Origin: Lactobacillus apis
Lineage (GTDB): Bacteria; Bacillota; Bacilli; Lactobacillales; Lactobacillaceae
DNA length: 64,000 bases
Direction: 5' to 3'
Assembly (NCBI RefSeq): GCF_002837055.1
Contig: NZ_PDKP01000001.1
Coordinates: 173,285-237,284, forward strand
In this document: positions 17,988-26,430 of the stretch, piece by piece
How the letters are laid out: each line of letters opens with the position of its first letter
Position numbering within the stretch: position 1 is the first letter of the stretch
Notes under the pieces: model-generated
Told to the model about the DNA's origin: nothing
Databases searched by the model: none
Seen by the model: the letters and a program-made list of their open reading frames with translations, nothing else
Translations under genes and position numbers: made by a program

Positions 17988-19016
17988 TTGACTAAAAGAG
18001 ATTTTATTGATAGCTGTAATTTTTCACAAGCTGAAATGCAATATATGGCCGAACTGGGCTTGAAGCTAAAAGAGGCAATTGAACATGGATATTATCCACC
18101 ATTACTAAAGGGCAAGAGTTTGGGGATGATTTTCGATCAATCCTCAACAAGAACGCGCTGCTCTGCTGAAGCTGCAATGACTGAATTAGGTGGCCATGCA
18201 TTATATTTAGCACCTGGTCAAATTCAATTAGGCGAGGGTGGTCATGAAGGATTAGCAGATACCAGTCGTGCTCTAGGAGACTTGCTCGATATTATTGGAG
18301 TTAGAACGGCTAGCCAAGAAGATGTTGAAGAGATAGCTCAAAATTCTCGGGTACCTGTTGTTAACTTCATGACCGATGATGATCATCCTACTCAAGCATT
18401 AGGTGATTTGATTACCATTATGGAGTATTTACCTAAAGGTAAGAAACTATCTGAAGTAAAGCTTGTTTTTGTCGGGGATGCTACGCAAATAGCTGTTTCA
18501 GCAATTTATCTGTGTGCACAAATGGGCATGCAATTTGTGCAATATGGCCCTAAAGATAAGCAAATGCCAAAGAAAATAGTAGAAAAAGCACAAAAAATTG
18601 CTGACAAAACAGGTGGTACAATCACTTTATCTGAAGATGAAGCAGTTTTAAAAAACGCAGACTTCATTTATACGGATGTTTGGTACGGCTTATATGACCA
18701 AGAACTGAATAAAGATGAATACATGAAGATCTTTTACCCTAAATATCAAGTTAATGACGAGTTAATTGCAAAAACTGAAAATCCTAATGTTAAATTTATG
18801 CACTGCTTGCCTGCTAATAGGGGCGAAGAGGTCAGTGCTTCTGTTCTTGAAGGTGAAAAATCAATTGCGTGGGAGCAAGCAGCCAATAAAAAAGCTGCTA
18901 TGCGCGCAGTGTTTGTTTATTTACTTAATGCCAATTTTGCTACAGACGCTGATTCAATCAAGATTGCTAGTCAGTGTCAAAGTGAATTGCAAGAAATACT
19001 AGAACAAAGACCGTAA
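17988..19016 (+). CDS. Carbamoyltransferase of the putrescine (PTC) type
   Basis: An aspartate/ornithine carbamoyltransferase-fold enzyme most like putrescine carbamoyltransferase of the agmatine deiminase pathway. The carbamoyl-phosphate motif SSTRTR (residues 52-57), HPTQ (133-136) and HCLPANRGEEV (272-282) are present. The last, together with ADFIYTDVWYGLYD and the VFVYLLN tail, resembles PTC rather than ornithine enzymes (HCLPAFHD). I chose TTG 17988 (342 residues), with AAGGAG 7 nt upstream; the frame is open 40 codons further but that part does not resemble the family. Agmatine deiminase, the antiporter and carbamate kinase are not adjacent. STRTRCSAE differs from the usual STRTRVSFE. 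Confidence 0.85.
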   Translation: MTKRDFIDSCNFSQAEMQYMAELGLKLKEAIEHGYYPPLLKGKSLGMIFDQSSTRTRCSAEAAMTELGGHALYLAPGQIQLGEGGHEGLADTSRALGDLLDIIGVRTASQEDVEEIAQNSRVPVVNFMTDDDHPTQALGDLITIMEYLPKGKKLSEVKLVFVGDATQIAVSAIYLCAQMGMQFVQYGPKDKQMPKKIVEKAQKIADKTGGTITLSEDEAVLKNADFIYTDVWYGLYDQELNKDEYMKIFYPKYQVNDELIAKTENPNVKFMHCLPANRGEEVSASVLEGEKSIAWEQAANKKAAMRAVFVYLLNANFATDADSIKIASQCQSELQEILEQRP

Positions 19017-19020
19017 AAGC

Positions 19021-19061
19021 AAAAAGAGCTAAATGATAACAAATCATTTAGCTCTTTTATT
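19021..19061 (+). terminator. Terminator after the carbamoyltransferase gene
   Basis: AAAGAGCTAAATGAT pairs with ATCATTTAGCTCTTT around AACAA. Confidence 0.9.
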
Positions 19062-19070
19062 GTTTAATTA

Positions 19071-19142
19071 TGGGTCCCCTGAGAGTCGAACTCAGATTTT
19101 AAGAACCGGAATCTTACGTGCGATCCATTACACTAAGGACCC
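19071..19142 (-). tRNA. tRNA-Arg (anticodon CCG)
   Basis: On the minus strand the acceptor arms GGGTCCT and GGGACCC pair (last pair a wobble), the anticodon stem TAAGA/TCTTA encloses the 7-nt loop TTCCGGT with anticodon CCG, and the T arm is CTGAG-TTCGACT-CTCAG. The length is 72 nt with an A discriminator; the 3' CCA is not encoded. It reads the CGG arginine codon. It lies alone, opposite to its neighbours. Confidence 0.93.
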
Positions 19143-19285
19143 AATTAACACTTGAACAAGTATAGCAGAAAAAAGCAAAAAATTGAATTCTTTTTGTTCT
19201 AAAAGCTAAGCAGGACTCAGTTATTACTTAAAACTAAGGAAAAAGCAGTTAAATTATTAAGACTTTCTAATCGGTTCATTTTTGC
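19143..19285. other. Intergenic stretch without recognised gene
   Basis: Between the tRNA gene and the cggR promoter I see only A/T-rich DNA that would carry the divergent tRNA promoter; no convincing reading frame or hairpin. Confidence 0.5.
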
Positions 19286-19314
19286 TTGAATTATTTTTGG
19301 GTGGTTGATATACT
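19286..19314 (+). promoter_or_regulatory. cggR-gapA promoter
   Basis: TTGAAT (19286-19291), a 17-bp spacer and TATACT (19309-19314) preceded by TGA, an extended -10. The start point would be near 19321, about 65 bp upstream of the CggR operator. Confidence 0.8.
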
Positions 19315-19385
19315 ATAGATGTCGATTGAGGAATGAAGAATTTAATTGATATAAGTTCACGTTTCTCTTATATTTTTAGACAATC

Positions 19386-19427
19386 TGGGACAAAAAATGA
19401 CAATAGCTAGGTCAAAAATGTCCCGGG
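19386..19427 (+). promoter_or_regulatory. CggR operator
   Basis: Two half-sites of the form GGGAC-N6-TGAC and GGTC-N5-TGTC follow each other, close to the Bacillus CggR operator (CGGGAC-N6-TGTC repeated). The outer GGGACA and TGTCCC are also an inverted repeat. Placement between the promoter and cggR agrees with the known roadblock mode of CggR; binding here is inferred. Confidence 0.75.
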
Positions 19428-19443
19428 AGAAGGAGAGAAGTCG

Positions 19444-20475
19444 ATGTACTCGGAAATTCCTGTGCTAGAAGCTCTCGTTCCTGACATTTTAAAAGTTTTT
19501 CGACAAAGATATCTTGTTCTAGAGCAGATATCACTTAAAGCCCCAATTGGGCGTAGAAGTGTTGCTCAGTCTTTAGGACTTTCTGAAAGGAACGTTCGAA
19601 CTGAAACGGAATATCTTCGCGATCTCGGCTTAATCGAGATTAAAAGCTTTGGAATGTTTATGACAGAAAAAGGTCAGAAGATGTTGCAGGATGCAGCGCC
19701 GGTGATTGATCGACTATTCAATGCACGTGAGACTGAGGTTGATTTAGCTCGTAAGCTTGGAATTGAACGGACGATTATTGTTCCTGGTGATAGTGACTTG
19801 CAAGAACTTGTTTATGAGCGAATGGGTGAAGAACTCAATTCAGCTCTTGACTTGCTTTTGCCTCTAGGACACTCAATTATCACTGTTTTAGGTGGAGCTG
19901 CACTTGCGAAGTCAGCAAAAAATTTGTCTAGAAATTTAGGTAAGAATCGGCAATTAGAATTTGTACCTGGTAGAGGTGCCCTGGGTGAAAATGTTGCGAT
20001 TCAAAGCAATACAATTGTTCAGGAGATGGCACTGAAAACAGGTGGTAAATATAGAACTTTATATTTACCTGAGCAGGTTTCTACAGAAGCCTATAAGTCA
20101 CTGATTCGTGAATCAACTGTTGCCGATGTGCTTGAAGATATTTCAAAAACTGATGTTGTCATTCATGGAATAGGGCTAGCTCAAGATATGGCGCGGCGCA
20201 GAGGATACGATTCGGTTCGTTTGTCTGAGTTGCGTGAAAAAAAGGTCGTTACCGAATGTTTTGGGTGTTTTTTCGATAGCGATGGTAAGATTGTCGACCG
20301 CGTGCATCAGGTTGGCTTGCAGTTCGAAAATCTGAACAAAATACCTCACATATTTGCCTTTGCTTGTGGTGGCAGAAAAGCCAAAGCAATCAAAGCTTAT
20401 ATGCCCAATGCTCCTCATCAAACCTGGTTAATTACTGATGAGGGAGCCTCAAAGAAGATTTTAAAGGAGAAATAA
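19444..20475 (+). CDS. cggR: Central glycolytic genes regulator (SorC family)
   Basis: CggR represses the gapA operon and is released by fructose 1,6-bisphosphate. The 343-residue protein has an N-terminal winged helix (about 15-75, PIGRRSVAQSLGLSERNVRTETEYL) and a SorC-type sugar-phosphate-binding domain (about 95-340) with a VPGRGALGENVAIQSN segment. AAGGAGAG precedes ATG 19444. It is directly upstream of gapA, 52 bp apart, and preceded by its own operator, so it is autoregulated. Confidence 0.95.
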   Translation: MYSEIPVLEALVPDILKVFRQRYLVLEQISLKAPIGRRSVAQSLGLSERNVRTETEYLRDLGLIEIKSFGMFMTEKGQKMLQDAAPVIDRLFNARETEVDLARKLGIERTIIVPGDSDLQELVYERMGEELNSALDLLLPLGHSIITVLGGAALAKSAKNLSRNLGKNRQLEFVPGRGALGENVAIQSNTIVQEMALKTGGKYRTLYLPEQVSTEAYKSLIRESTVADVLEDISKTDVVIHGIGLAQDMARRRGYDSVRLSELREKKVVTECFGCFFDSDGKIVDRVHQVGLQFENLNKIPHIFAFACGGRKAKAIKAYMPNAPHQTWLITDEGASKKILKEK

Positions 20476-20527
20476 TTCTCATTTAAAATAAAAAGATGTT
20501 TATAGTTCTTAAGGAGGACTTTAGAAT

Positions 20528-21544
20528 ATGACAGTTAAAATTGGTATTAACGGCTTTGGCCGTATTGGTCGTTTAGCATTCCGTCGAATCATGGATTTGG
20601 GCGAAAAGTCAAAGGATATCGAAGTTGTTGCTATTAACGACTTGACTACTCCAGCACTTTTAGCACACTTATTGAAGTATGACTCAACTCATGGTACTTT
20701 CAACCACGAAGTTTCAGCTACTGATGATTCAATCGTTGTAGATGGTAAGAAATACCGTGTATACGCAGAACCACAAGCTCAAAACATTCCATGGGTTAAG
20801 AACGATGGTGTTGACTTTGTTCTTGAATGTACTGGTTTCTACACTAGCAAGGCTAAGTCACAAGCTCACCTTGACGCTGGTGCAAAGAGAGTCTTAATTT
20901 CAGCACCTGCTGGTAACGACTTGAAGACTATTGTTTACTCAGTAAACGATGATACTTTAGACGCAAGCGACACAATCGTATCTGCTGGTTCATGTACTAC
21001 TAACTCATTGGCACCAATGGTTGACGCTTTGCAAAAAGAATTTGGTGTTAAGGTAGCTACTATGACTACTATCCACGCTTACACTTCAACTCAAATGCTT
21101 TTGGATGGACCTGTTCGTGGTGGTAACAAGCGTGCTGCTCGTGCTGCTGCAGTTAACATTATTCCTCACTCAACTGGTGCTGCTAAGGCTATTGGTCTTG
21201 TTGTTCCAGAATTGAACGGTAAAGTTAACGGTCACGCACAACGTGTACCAGTTACTGATGGTTCATTGACTGAATTAGTTTCAATCCTTGACAAGAAGGT
21301 AACTGCTGACGAAGTTAACTCAGCATTGAAGAAATACGAAAGCCCATCATTTGCATACAACGATGATGAAATCGTTTCAAGTGATGTTGTAGGTATGACT
21401 GCTGGTTCAATCTTTGACCCAACTCAAACTATGGTAACCACTGCCGGTGACAACCAATTAGTTAAGACTGTTGCTTGGTACGACAATGAATACTCATTCA
21501 CTTGCCAAATGGTTCGTACTTTGTTGAAATTTGCTACTCTTTAA
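20528..21544 (+). CDS. gapA: Glyceraldehyde-3-phosphate dehydrogenase, type I
   Basis: GAPDH oxidises and phosphorylates glyceraldehyde 3-phosphate to 1,3-bisphosphoglycerate with NAD. Visible are the Rossmann [10 protein letters not shown] (residues 6-15), catalytic Cys156 in SCTTN and His183 in TIHAYT. The 338-residue length is normal. AAGGAGG precedes ATG 20528. Codon use is strongly biased to the preferred set of highly expressed genes (GGT, CGT, AAC, GAC), more than its neighbours. A terminator separates it from pgk, suggesting a separate abundant transcript or processing. Confidence 0.98.
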   Translation: MTVKIGINGFGRIGRLAFRRIMDLGEKSKDIEVVAINDLTTPALLAHLLKYDSTHGTFNHEVSATDDSIVVDGKKYRVYAEPQAQNIPWVKNDGVDFVLECTGFYTSKAKSQAHLDAGAKRVLISAPAGNDLKTIVYSVNDDTLDASDTIVSAGSCTTNSLAPMVDALQKEFGVKVATMTTIHAYTSTQMLLDGPVRGGNKRAARAAAVNIIPHSTGAAKAIGLVVPELNGKVNGHAQRVPVTDGSLTELVSILDKKVTADEVNSALKKYESPSFAYNDDEIVSSDVVGMTAGSIFDPTQTMVTTAGDNQLVKTVAWYDNEYSFTCQMVRTLLKFATL

Positions 21545-21579
21545 TCTGTAAATTAGATTACTGAATAAGTAGTAAAGAG

Positions 21580-21616
21580 AAGGCGGAGGGAAATTCTTCC
21601 TTCCGCCTTTTTTTCA
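21580..21616 (+). terminator. Terminator between gapA and pgk
   Basis: AAGGCGGAGGGAA pairs with TTCCTTCCGCCTT, followed by a T-run. Only about 32 bp remain before pgk, so pgk probably depends on read-through. Confidence 0.88.
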
Positions 21617-21647
21617 AGAAAAATAATTAAGTTATCGGAGGATATAG

Positions 21648-22859
21648 ATGGCTAAATTAATCGTTTCAGACGTTGATGTTAAAGATAAAAAGGTATTAGT
21701 TCGAGTTGACTTTAATGTTCCTATTAAAGATGGCGTGATTGGTGACGACAACAGAATCGTTGCTGCACTTCCAACTATTAACTACATTATCGACAATGGT
21801 GGTAAGGCAATCTTACTAAGTCACTTAGGTCGTATTAAGTCAGATGCAGATAAGAAGGACTTATCACTTAAGCCAATCGCTGATCGTTTGAGTGAATTAT
21901 TGAAGAAACCTGTTACCTTTGTTCCTGAAAATGAAGGTAAAGAAGTTGAAGATGCTATTAACAACATGCAAGATGGCGATGTTGTTGTTCTTGAAAACAC
22001 TCGTTTCCAAGATATCGACAACGACTTTGGCAAGCGTGAAAGCAAAAACGATCCTAAGCTTGGTGAATACTGGGCATCATTAGGTGACGTTTACGTTAAC
22101 GATGCCTTTGGTACTGCACATAGAAGCCATGCTTCAAATGTTGGAATTGCTGAAGCAATGAAGAAGGCTGGTAAGCCTGCTGCAGCTGGTTTCCTAATGG
22201 AAAAGGAAATCAAGTTCTTAGGTGATGCTGTTGCAAATCCAGTTCACCCATTTGTTACTATCTTAGGTGGTGCAAAGGTTTCTGATAAGATTGACGTTAT
22301 CACTAACTTGATTCCTAAGTCTGACCACATCTTGATCGGTGGTGGTATGGCTTATACTTTCTTAGCAGCACAAGGTCATGAAATTGGTAAGTCATTATTT
22401 GAACCAGATAAGGTTGACTTGGCTAAAGAATTGCTTGAAAAAGCAGATGGTAAGATTGTTTTACCAGTAGATAACTTGGCTGCAACTGAATTTTCAAATG
22501 ATGCTGCTCGTAAAGTTGTTGGTGACGACATTCCTGAAAACATGATGGGTCTTGACATTGGTCCTAAGACTGTTGAAAAGTTCAAGGATATCTTGAAAGA
22601 TGCTAAGACTGTTGTTTGGAATGGACCAATGGGTGCATTTGAAATGCCTAACTTCGCTGAAGGTACTCTAGAAGTTGGTAAAGCATTAGCTAATTTGACT
22701 GACGCTACTACTATTATTGGTGGTGGTGACTCAACAGCAGCTGCTAAGCAATTAGGTATTGCTCCTAAGATTACTCACATCTCAACTGGTGGTGGAGCTT
22801 CATTGGAATACCTTGAAGGTAAAGAATTGCCAGGAATTGCCTGCATTTCAGACAAATAA
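21648..22859 (+). CDS. pgk: Phosphoglycerate kinase
   Basis: PGK transfers the acyl phosphate of 1,3-bisphosphoglycerate to ADP in glycolysis. The N-terminal [10 protein letters not shown], the HLGR segment and the C-terminal [11 protein letters not shown] nucleotide-binding loop are clear. The 403-residue length is normal. GGAGG precedes the ATG. Codon bias is high, as in gapA. It is followed by tpiA after 24 bp in the same operon. Confidence 0.98.
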   Translation: MAKLIVSDVDVKDKKVLVRVDFNVPIKDGVIGDDNRIVAALPTINYIIDNGGKAILLSHLGRIKSDADKKDLSLKPIADRLSELLKKPVTFVPENEGKEVEDAINNMQDGDVVVLENTRFQDIDNDFGKRESKNDPKLGEYWASLGDVYVNDAFGTAHRSHASNVGIAEAMKKAGKPAAAGFLMEKEIKFLGDAVANPVHPFVTILGGAKVSDKIDVITNLIPKSDHILIGGGMAYTFLAAQGHEIGKSLFEPDKVDLAKELLEKADGKIVLPVDNLAATEFSNDAARKVVGDDIPENMMGLDIGPKTVEKFKDILKDAKTVVWNGPMGAFEMPNFAEGTLEVGKALANLTDATTIIGGGDSTAAAKQLGIAPKITHISTGGGASLEYLEGKELPGIACISDK

Positions 22860-22883
22860 GCTATCAGAAAGGACAATAATTAA

Positions 22884-23639
22884 ATGCGTACACCAATTAT
22901 TGCTGGTAACTGGAAACTAAACATGAACCCAGAACAAACTGCTGAGTTCGTAGCTTCTATTAAAAATGAGTTACCAGAATCAAGTAAAGTAGAATCAGTA
23001 ATTTGTGCTCCAGCCGTTGACCTTGATGCATTGAAAAAGGCTGCTGAAGGTTCAGAATTACATGTAGGTGCAGAAAATGCCTACTTCGAAACTGAAGGTG
23101 CTTTTACTGGTGAAACTTCTCCTAAAGTTCTTAACGAAATGGGAATCGATTACTGCATTATTGGTCACTCAGAGCGTCGTGAATACTTCCACGAAACTGA
23201 TGAAGATATTAACAAGAAAGCTAAAGTTTTATTTGCTAATAACGTAACTCCAATCGTTTGCTGTGGTGAATCACTTGAAACTCGTGAAGCTAACAAGCAA
23301 GAAGAATGGGTAGTTGGCCAAATTAAAGCTGATTTGGATGGTTTAACTGCTGAACAAGTTTCAAACCTTGTTATTGCTTATGAACCAATTTGGGCAATCG
23401 GAACTGGTAAGACTGCTAGTTCAGAACAAGCAGAAGAAATGTGCAAGACAATCCGTGAGACTGTCAAGGACTTGTACGATGATGAAACTGCTGAAAATGT
23501 TCGTATCCAATATGGTGGTTCAGTTAACCCAGCTAATGTTAAAGAATTGATGGGTAAGCCAAATATTGATGGAGGTTTAGTTGGTGGTGCATCACTTAAA
23601 CCTGATTCATATTTAGCTTTGGTAAATTACCAAGACTAA
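22884..23639 (+). CDS. tpiA: Triosephosphate isomerase
   Basis: TIM interconverts dihydroxyacetone phosphate and glyceraldehyde 3-phosphate. Catalytic Lys11 (GNWKLN), His95 (IIGHSERR) and Glu167 (AYEPIWAIG) are all present in a 251-residue protein of normal length. AGAAAGGA precedes the ATG. It is the last gene of the glycolytic cluster; no enolase follows here. Its terminator is duplicated 1.3 kb downstream. Confidence 0.98.
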   Translation: MRTPIIAGNWKLNMNPEQTAEFVASIKNELPESSKVESVICAPAVDLDALKKAAEGSELHVGAENAYFETEGAFTGETSPKVLNEMGIDYCIIGHSERREYFHETDEDINKKAKVLFANNVTPIVCCGESLETREANKQEEWVVGQIKADLDGLTAEQVSNLVIAYEPIWAIGTGKTASSEQAEEMCKTIRETVKDLYDDETAENVRIQYGGSVNPANVKELMGKPNIDGGLVGGASLKPDSYLALVNYQD

Positions 23640-23650
23640 TTTTAACTGTA

Positions 23651-23688
23651 TAAATGAAAAGCCTCTGCTATTTGCAGAGGCTTTTTTT
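23651..23688 (+). terminator. tpiA terminator (copy 1 of an exact 36-bp repeat)
   Basis: GCCTCTGC pairs with GCAGAGGC, flanked by A- and T-runs. Bases 23651-23686 are identical to 24919-24954. Confidence 0.9.
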
Positions 23689-23792
23689 GTTTATCAAAAA
23701 TTTAGTGCCATGGTTATTACTATAAAGTGAGCAAAGTGCAAGTTGTTTTTTATAAAATCGTGTATTAAAATTTAATATACTAAATAAAGTAG

Positions 23793-23807
23793 TCATTAAA
23801 TTAATGA
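23793..23807 (+). repeat. Perfect palindrome in the leader of the SLAP gene
   Basis: TCATTAA-A-TTAATGA is a perfect 15-nt inverted repeat just upstream of the TTAGGAG ribosome site. It may be an operator or mRNA hairpin; nothing shows which. Confidence 0.4.
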
Positions 23808-23823
23808 TCGTTAGGAGAAAATA

Positions 23824-24294
23824 ATGAAACTAAATAAGTTTAATTTAAGTTTGTTTTTAAGCACTTTACTTTTATTTTTTATAAGTCTTGGTTCGACAAC
23901 TACAGTTTTTGCATCAGAAAATAGTAATACAGCTGTTGTTGCAAAAAAGTCCACGATCTACGTGCCAGATGAAAAACTATCTGCATATGTGCGTACAAAA
24001 GGAAGGGTAGAAAAGGGAACAAAAGTAAGTTTACTTTCTTCTATAATTTCAAACGGCCGTAGTTTTGATGAAATTTCAGATGGTAAGTTTATTTTGGCTA
24101 CTAACCTAAAAGGTAAGAACCGCAAATTAAAGAAAGATGCGTATGTTATTTTCGTAGATGGCGGGAAATTAAGAAGGTTAAAAAAGCATACGAGAGTAAT
24201 GACATATGGACTACCGGTCACAGGCTACTTAGATAAAAAGTACTATACGGTAAAAGGTGGAAAGTTTGTCAAAAAGTCAGCTTTTATTAAATAG
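23824..24294 (+). CDS. Small secreted protein with two SLAP-like repeats
   Basis: A 156-residue exported protein. A signal peptide (about residues 1-31, ending VFASEN) is followed by two similar segments (about 43-95 and 103-156), each with early aromatic/valine strands and lysine-rich stretches. The second ends YYTVKGGKFVKKSAFIK, the pattern of the lactobacillar S-layer protein A (SLAP) domain, which attaches proteins non-covalently to wall polymers. A size of just two repeats suggests a small S-layer-associated protein. AGGAG precedes the ATG. It lies between two identical terminators with the next, broken gene. Confidence 0.7.
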   Translation: MKLNKFNLSLFLSTLLLFFISLGSTTTVFASENSNTAVVAKKSTIYVPDEKLSAYVRTKGRVEKGTKVSLLSSIISNGRSFDEISDGKFILATNLKGKNRKLKKDAYVIFVDGGKLRRLKKHTRVMTYGLPVTGYLDKKYYTVKGGKFVKKSAFIK

Positions 24295-24308
24295 GAAGGG
24301 AAAGAATA

Positions 24309-24890
24309 TTGAATAAACAAATAAAGAACAGCAAAATAAAGATACTTATTGCTATAACTACATCTTTAGCTCTTGGATTATTTGTAGGAAAAAGTAATGA
24401 TAGTAACTTCTTCACTACAAACACGGTTGTTCAAGCAGCTCATGTAAAAGGTAATTTAGGAAAACTGACTACACCGAAGAAGATGCGCGGGACCTGATAT
24501 GGCAAAGCTTTTGATATGAATTATAAATCAAACACAATTGATAAATTAAGAGTAAAAGCGCATAAAATCGGTTCTGATGAATTACATAGGCAAGATACTA
24601 ATGCTAAGGGAATTAAGAATACTAAGCAAACCAGAAATTGGGTAAGGGCTTTTTACCCTGTAACTTTTAAAAAGGACAAAAACATAAAATATATCTCGAT
24701 GTTTCCTTGGTTTAGTCCGGTTGCATCAGGTAGGAGTTTAGGTTTATATCATTACAAAGGACACCGCGTTTTAATTGAAAGAACTTTATCTTCTTATAGA
24801 ATAACTAACGTTTATTGGCGCTCGGCTAAGTTAGCTAGAATGTATGGTGGGACAAAGCCAAAAGAGTTAAAAACATTTGCTCAATGGTAA
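24309..24890 (+). pseudogene. Secreted protein gene interrupted by an in-frame TGA
   Basis: From TTG 24309 (AGGAAGGG upstream) the frame encodes a signal peptide (cut near VVQAAHVKG) and stops at TGA 24495-24497 after 62 codons. The same frame continues without a break to 24890 for a further 131 codons. The stop falls at R-G-T-stop-Y-G, exactly where the secreted protein at 25083 has R-G-K-W-Y, so it is most simply a TGG-to-TGA change of a tryptophan codon. Function is unknown; the intact protein would have been about 193 residues. A sequencing error, or reinitiation at a downstream ATG, are alternatives. Confidence 0.75.
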
Positions 24891-24918
24891 ATTATTTTTG
24901 TGTAAGTTTTCTTATGTT

Positions 24919-24954
24919 TAAATGAAAAGCCTCTGCTATTTGCAGAGGCTTTTT
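24919..24954 (+). terminator. Terminator (copy 2 of the exact 36-bp repeat)
   Basis: Identical to the tpiA terminator at 23651-23686, including the flanking TAAATGAAAA and five T. It brackets the SLAP gene and the broken secreted-protein gene as a direct repeat. Confidence 0.9.
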
Positions 24955-25038
24955 ACTTGGAATTGTTTTAGTTAACAGGAATAATATATATAATTATATA
25001 TTTAAATCACAAAAGACACTTTTATTGTTGAAAATAAC

Positions 25039-25047
25039 TGATATAAT
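25039..25047 (+). promoter_or_regulatory. Extended -10 promoter of the 25083 secreted-protein gene
   Basis: TGATATAAT is a perfect extended -10 about 35 bp upstream of the ATG. Confidence 0.6.
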
Positions 25048-25082
25048 AATAAATTATCTCAGGTTCTCAGGAGGCCGAAAAA

Positions 25083-25694
25083 ATGAAAAGTAAGAAGATT
25101 TTAACAATGCTTGCAGCCGCAACAGTTGTTTTAACTACTGCTACACCAGCGCTAGTAAATCAACCAGCTCAAGTTCAAGCTGCCACTGTTAAGAAAAATA
25201 AATATGGTTTTAACAAACTATATACTTTCCCCAAAACTTGGCGTGGTAAGTGGTACAGCACCAACAATTTGACACCTAATCCAATGAATATTCAAAAGAA
25301 TTCATTCGATACGCCATGGGCAAATGACCATGTTAAGGCTGTTGAAGTTGGAACAGTTAAGGGAACGAAAAAGTACCCTTGGCAAATGTCCAGAACTTGG
25401 AAGTCAAAGAACGCTGATTTATTTGCTAAGTATGCAAGAGTAACAACTAAGACAATGAACGGCGACAAGTGGACAATTGTGAGTCCAGTCGATGAAAAGT
25501 CAACTAAGATGGGTTATGCTTTTACTGTAAAAACTGAAGTGATTGATGGAAAGAAAGAATCTGTTTTATTCCAATCACATCCTCAAGTGGGTGAAGTTAC
25601 TAACCAATACTTCAGAACTGAAGAATTGGCTAAAAAATATGCTGCTCATGAATTCAAGAATATGAAGTATAGTAAAGTAAATCCTAGAAATTAA
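25083..25694 (+). CDS. Secreted protein of unknown function (TWRGKWY family)
   Basis: A 203-residue exported protein with a clear signal peptide (residues 1-34, ending VQAATVKK). The mature part is rich in Lys, Trp, Tyr and Thr and begins with KLYTFPKTWRGKWYS, a motif shared with the broken gene at 24309 (LTTPKKMRGT-stop-YG). No domain I can name is visible; the short basic/aromatic mature region suggests a wall- or surface-associated protein. AGGAGG precedes the ATG, with its own promoter and terminator. Moderately high use of preferred codons hints at good expression. Confidence 0.75.
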   Translation: MKSKKILTMLAAATVVLTTATPALVNQPAQVQAATVKKNKYGFNKLYTFPKTWRGKWYSTNNLTPNPMNIQKNSFDTPWANDHVKAVEVGTVKGTKKYPWQMSRTWKSKNADLFAKYARVTTKTMNGDKWTIVSPVDEKSTKMGYAFTVKTEVIDGKKESVLFQSHPQVGEVTNQYFRTEELAKKYAAHEFKNMKYSKVNPRN

Positions 25695-25698
25695 AATA

Positions 25699-25737
25699 GA
25701 CTGTAGTTACAATTTAACTGTAACTACAGTTTTTTTA
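25699..25737 (+). terminator. Terminator after the 25083 gene
   Basis: ACTGTAGTTACA and TGTAACTACAGT pair around a 7-nt loop and are followed by seven T. Confidence 0.92.
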
Positions 25738-25762
25738 TTGGTTTTAATTGGAGAAGTTTCAA

Positions 25763-26338
25763 ATGAAATTGCTTTTAACAGGTGATAGCCTCATTGCTAG
25801 AAAAGAAGGCTTGAAAGGGCCACGACTTGACTACACTTTAAAGAAGAAAAATTCTAATATAGAAACGATTAATACCGCAGTACCAGGAATTAACTCAGGT
25901 GCATTTTTTGCTTTGATTTCTGACCTTGTCCTTAAGATAGACCACTGTGATAAGTTGATTCTATTACTTGGAACAAACGATTTGGCACTGCATAAAAAGG
26001 TTCCATTGGAGCAGTTTAAGCAAAACATGGCATTAATTATTTCCAGCATCGTTTGCTTATATTATCCAAATAATTTCATAATGATTTCTCCGCCTGCAGT
26101 TGATGAGCATAAACAGGAAAAGCGAATTAATAATGATGTTGCTGCTTATACTGCAGAATTGGAACAAGTAGCAAATAACTATAAAATACATTTTATTAAC
26201 CTCTTTGAAAAAATGGTTAAGCAAGGAAGCTTAACAACTCTTTGTCAAGGCCAATTAGATGATGGTTTACATTTTGGTGCTGCAGGGTATGAGCTATTGG
26301 CTAACTTGATTATTAAAGAACTTGATAATAATAGCTAA
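25763..26338 (+). CDS. SGNH/GDSL-family hydrolase
   Basis: A 191-residue cytoplasmic esterase/lipase-like hydrolase. The nucleophile block is LLTGDSL (Ser9), the oxyanion Asn lies in GTND (Asn72), and the catalytic Asp167/His170 are in DDGLHFGAAGY. There is no signal peptide. I chose ATG 25763 with GGAG 9 nt upstream; a TTG 15 bp earlier overlaps that site. Substrate is unknown; related enzymes deacetylate sugars or hydrolyse acyl esters. It is followed by the aldo/keto reductase gene with its own promoter. Confidence 0.9.
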   Translation: MKLLLTGDSLIARKEGLKGPRLDYTLKKKNSNIETINTAVPGINSGAFFALISDLVLKIDHCDKLILLLGTNDLALHKKVPLEQFKQNMALIISSIVCLYYPNNFIMISPPAVDEHKQEKRINNDVAAYTAELEQVANNYKIHFINLFEKMVKQGSLTTLCQGQLDDGLHFGAAGYELLANLIIKELDNNS

Positions 26339-26365
26339 AATTGGCAATAAATAGTAGATTTAACC

Positions 26366-26396
26366 TTGCTATGGAGTTAACTCTAACGTTTATACT
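26366..26396 (+). promoter_or_regulatory. MerR-type promoter with 19-bp spacer
   Basis: TTGCTA (26366-26371) and TATACT (26391-26396) are separated by 19 bp, the elongated spacing of MerR-activated promoters. The spacer holds the perfect palindrome GAGTTAACTC (26374-26383). A MerR gene lies two genes downstream in the same operon. Confidence 0.8.
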
Positions 26397-26430
26397 AACT
26401 CTAACAAAAGAATTTTTGGGAGAGTTAAAA

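Noticed and set aside
24495..24497. TGA as a selenocysteine or recoded Trp codon
   Set aside because: No SECIS-like hairpin is apparent and TGA is a normal stop elsewhere in the window; a simple nonsense mutation explains it.
26341..26430. N-terminal extension of the aldo/keto reductase by 30 codons
   Set aside because: It covers the MerR promoter; ATG 26431 has a good ribosome site and matches the family start.
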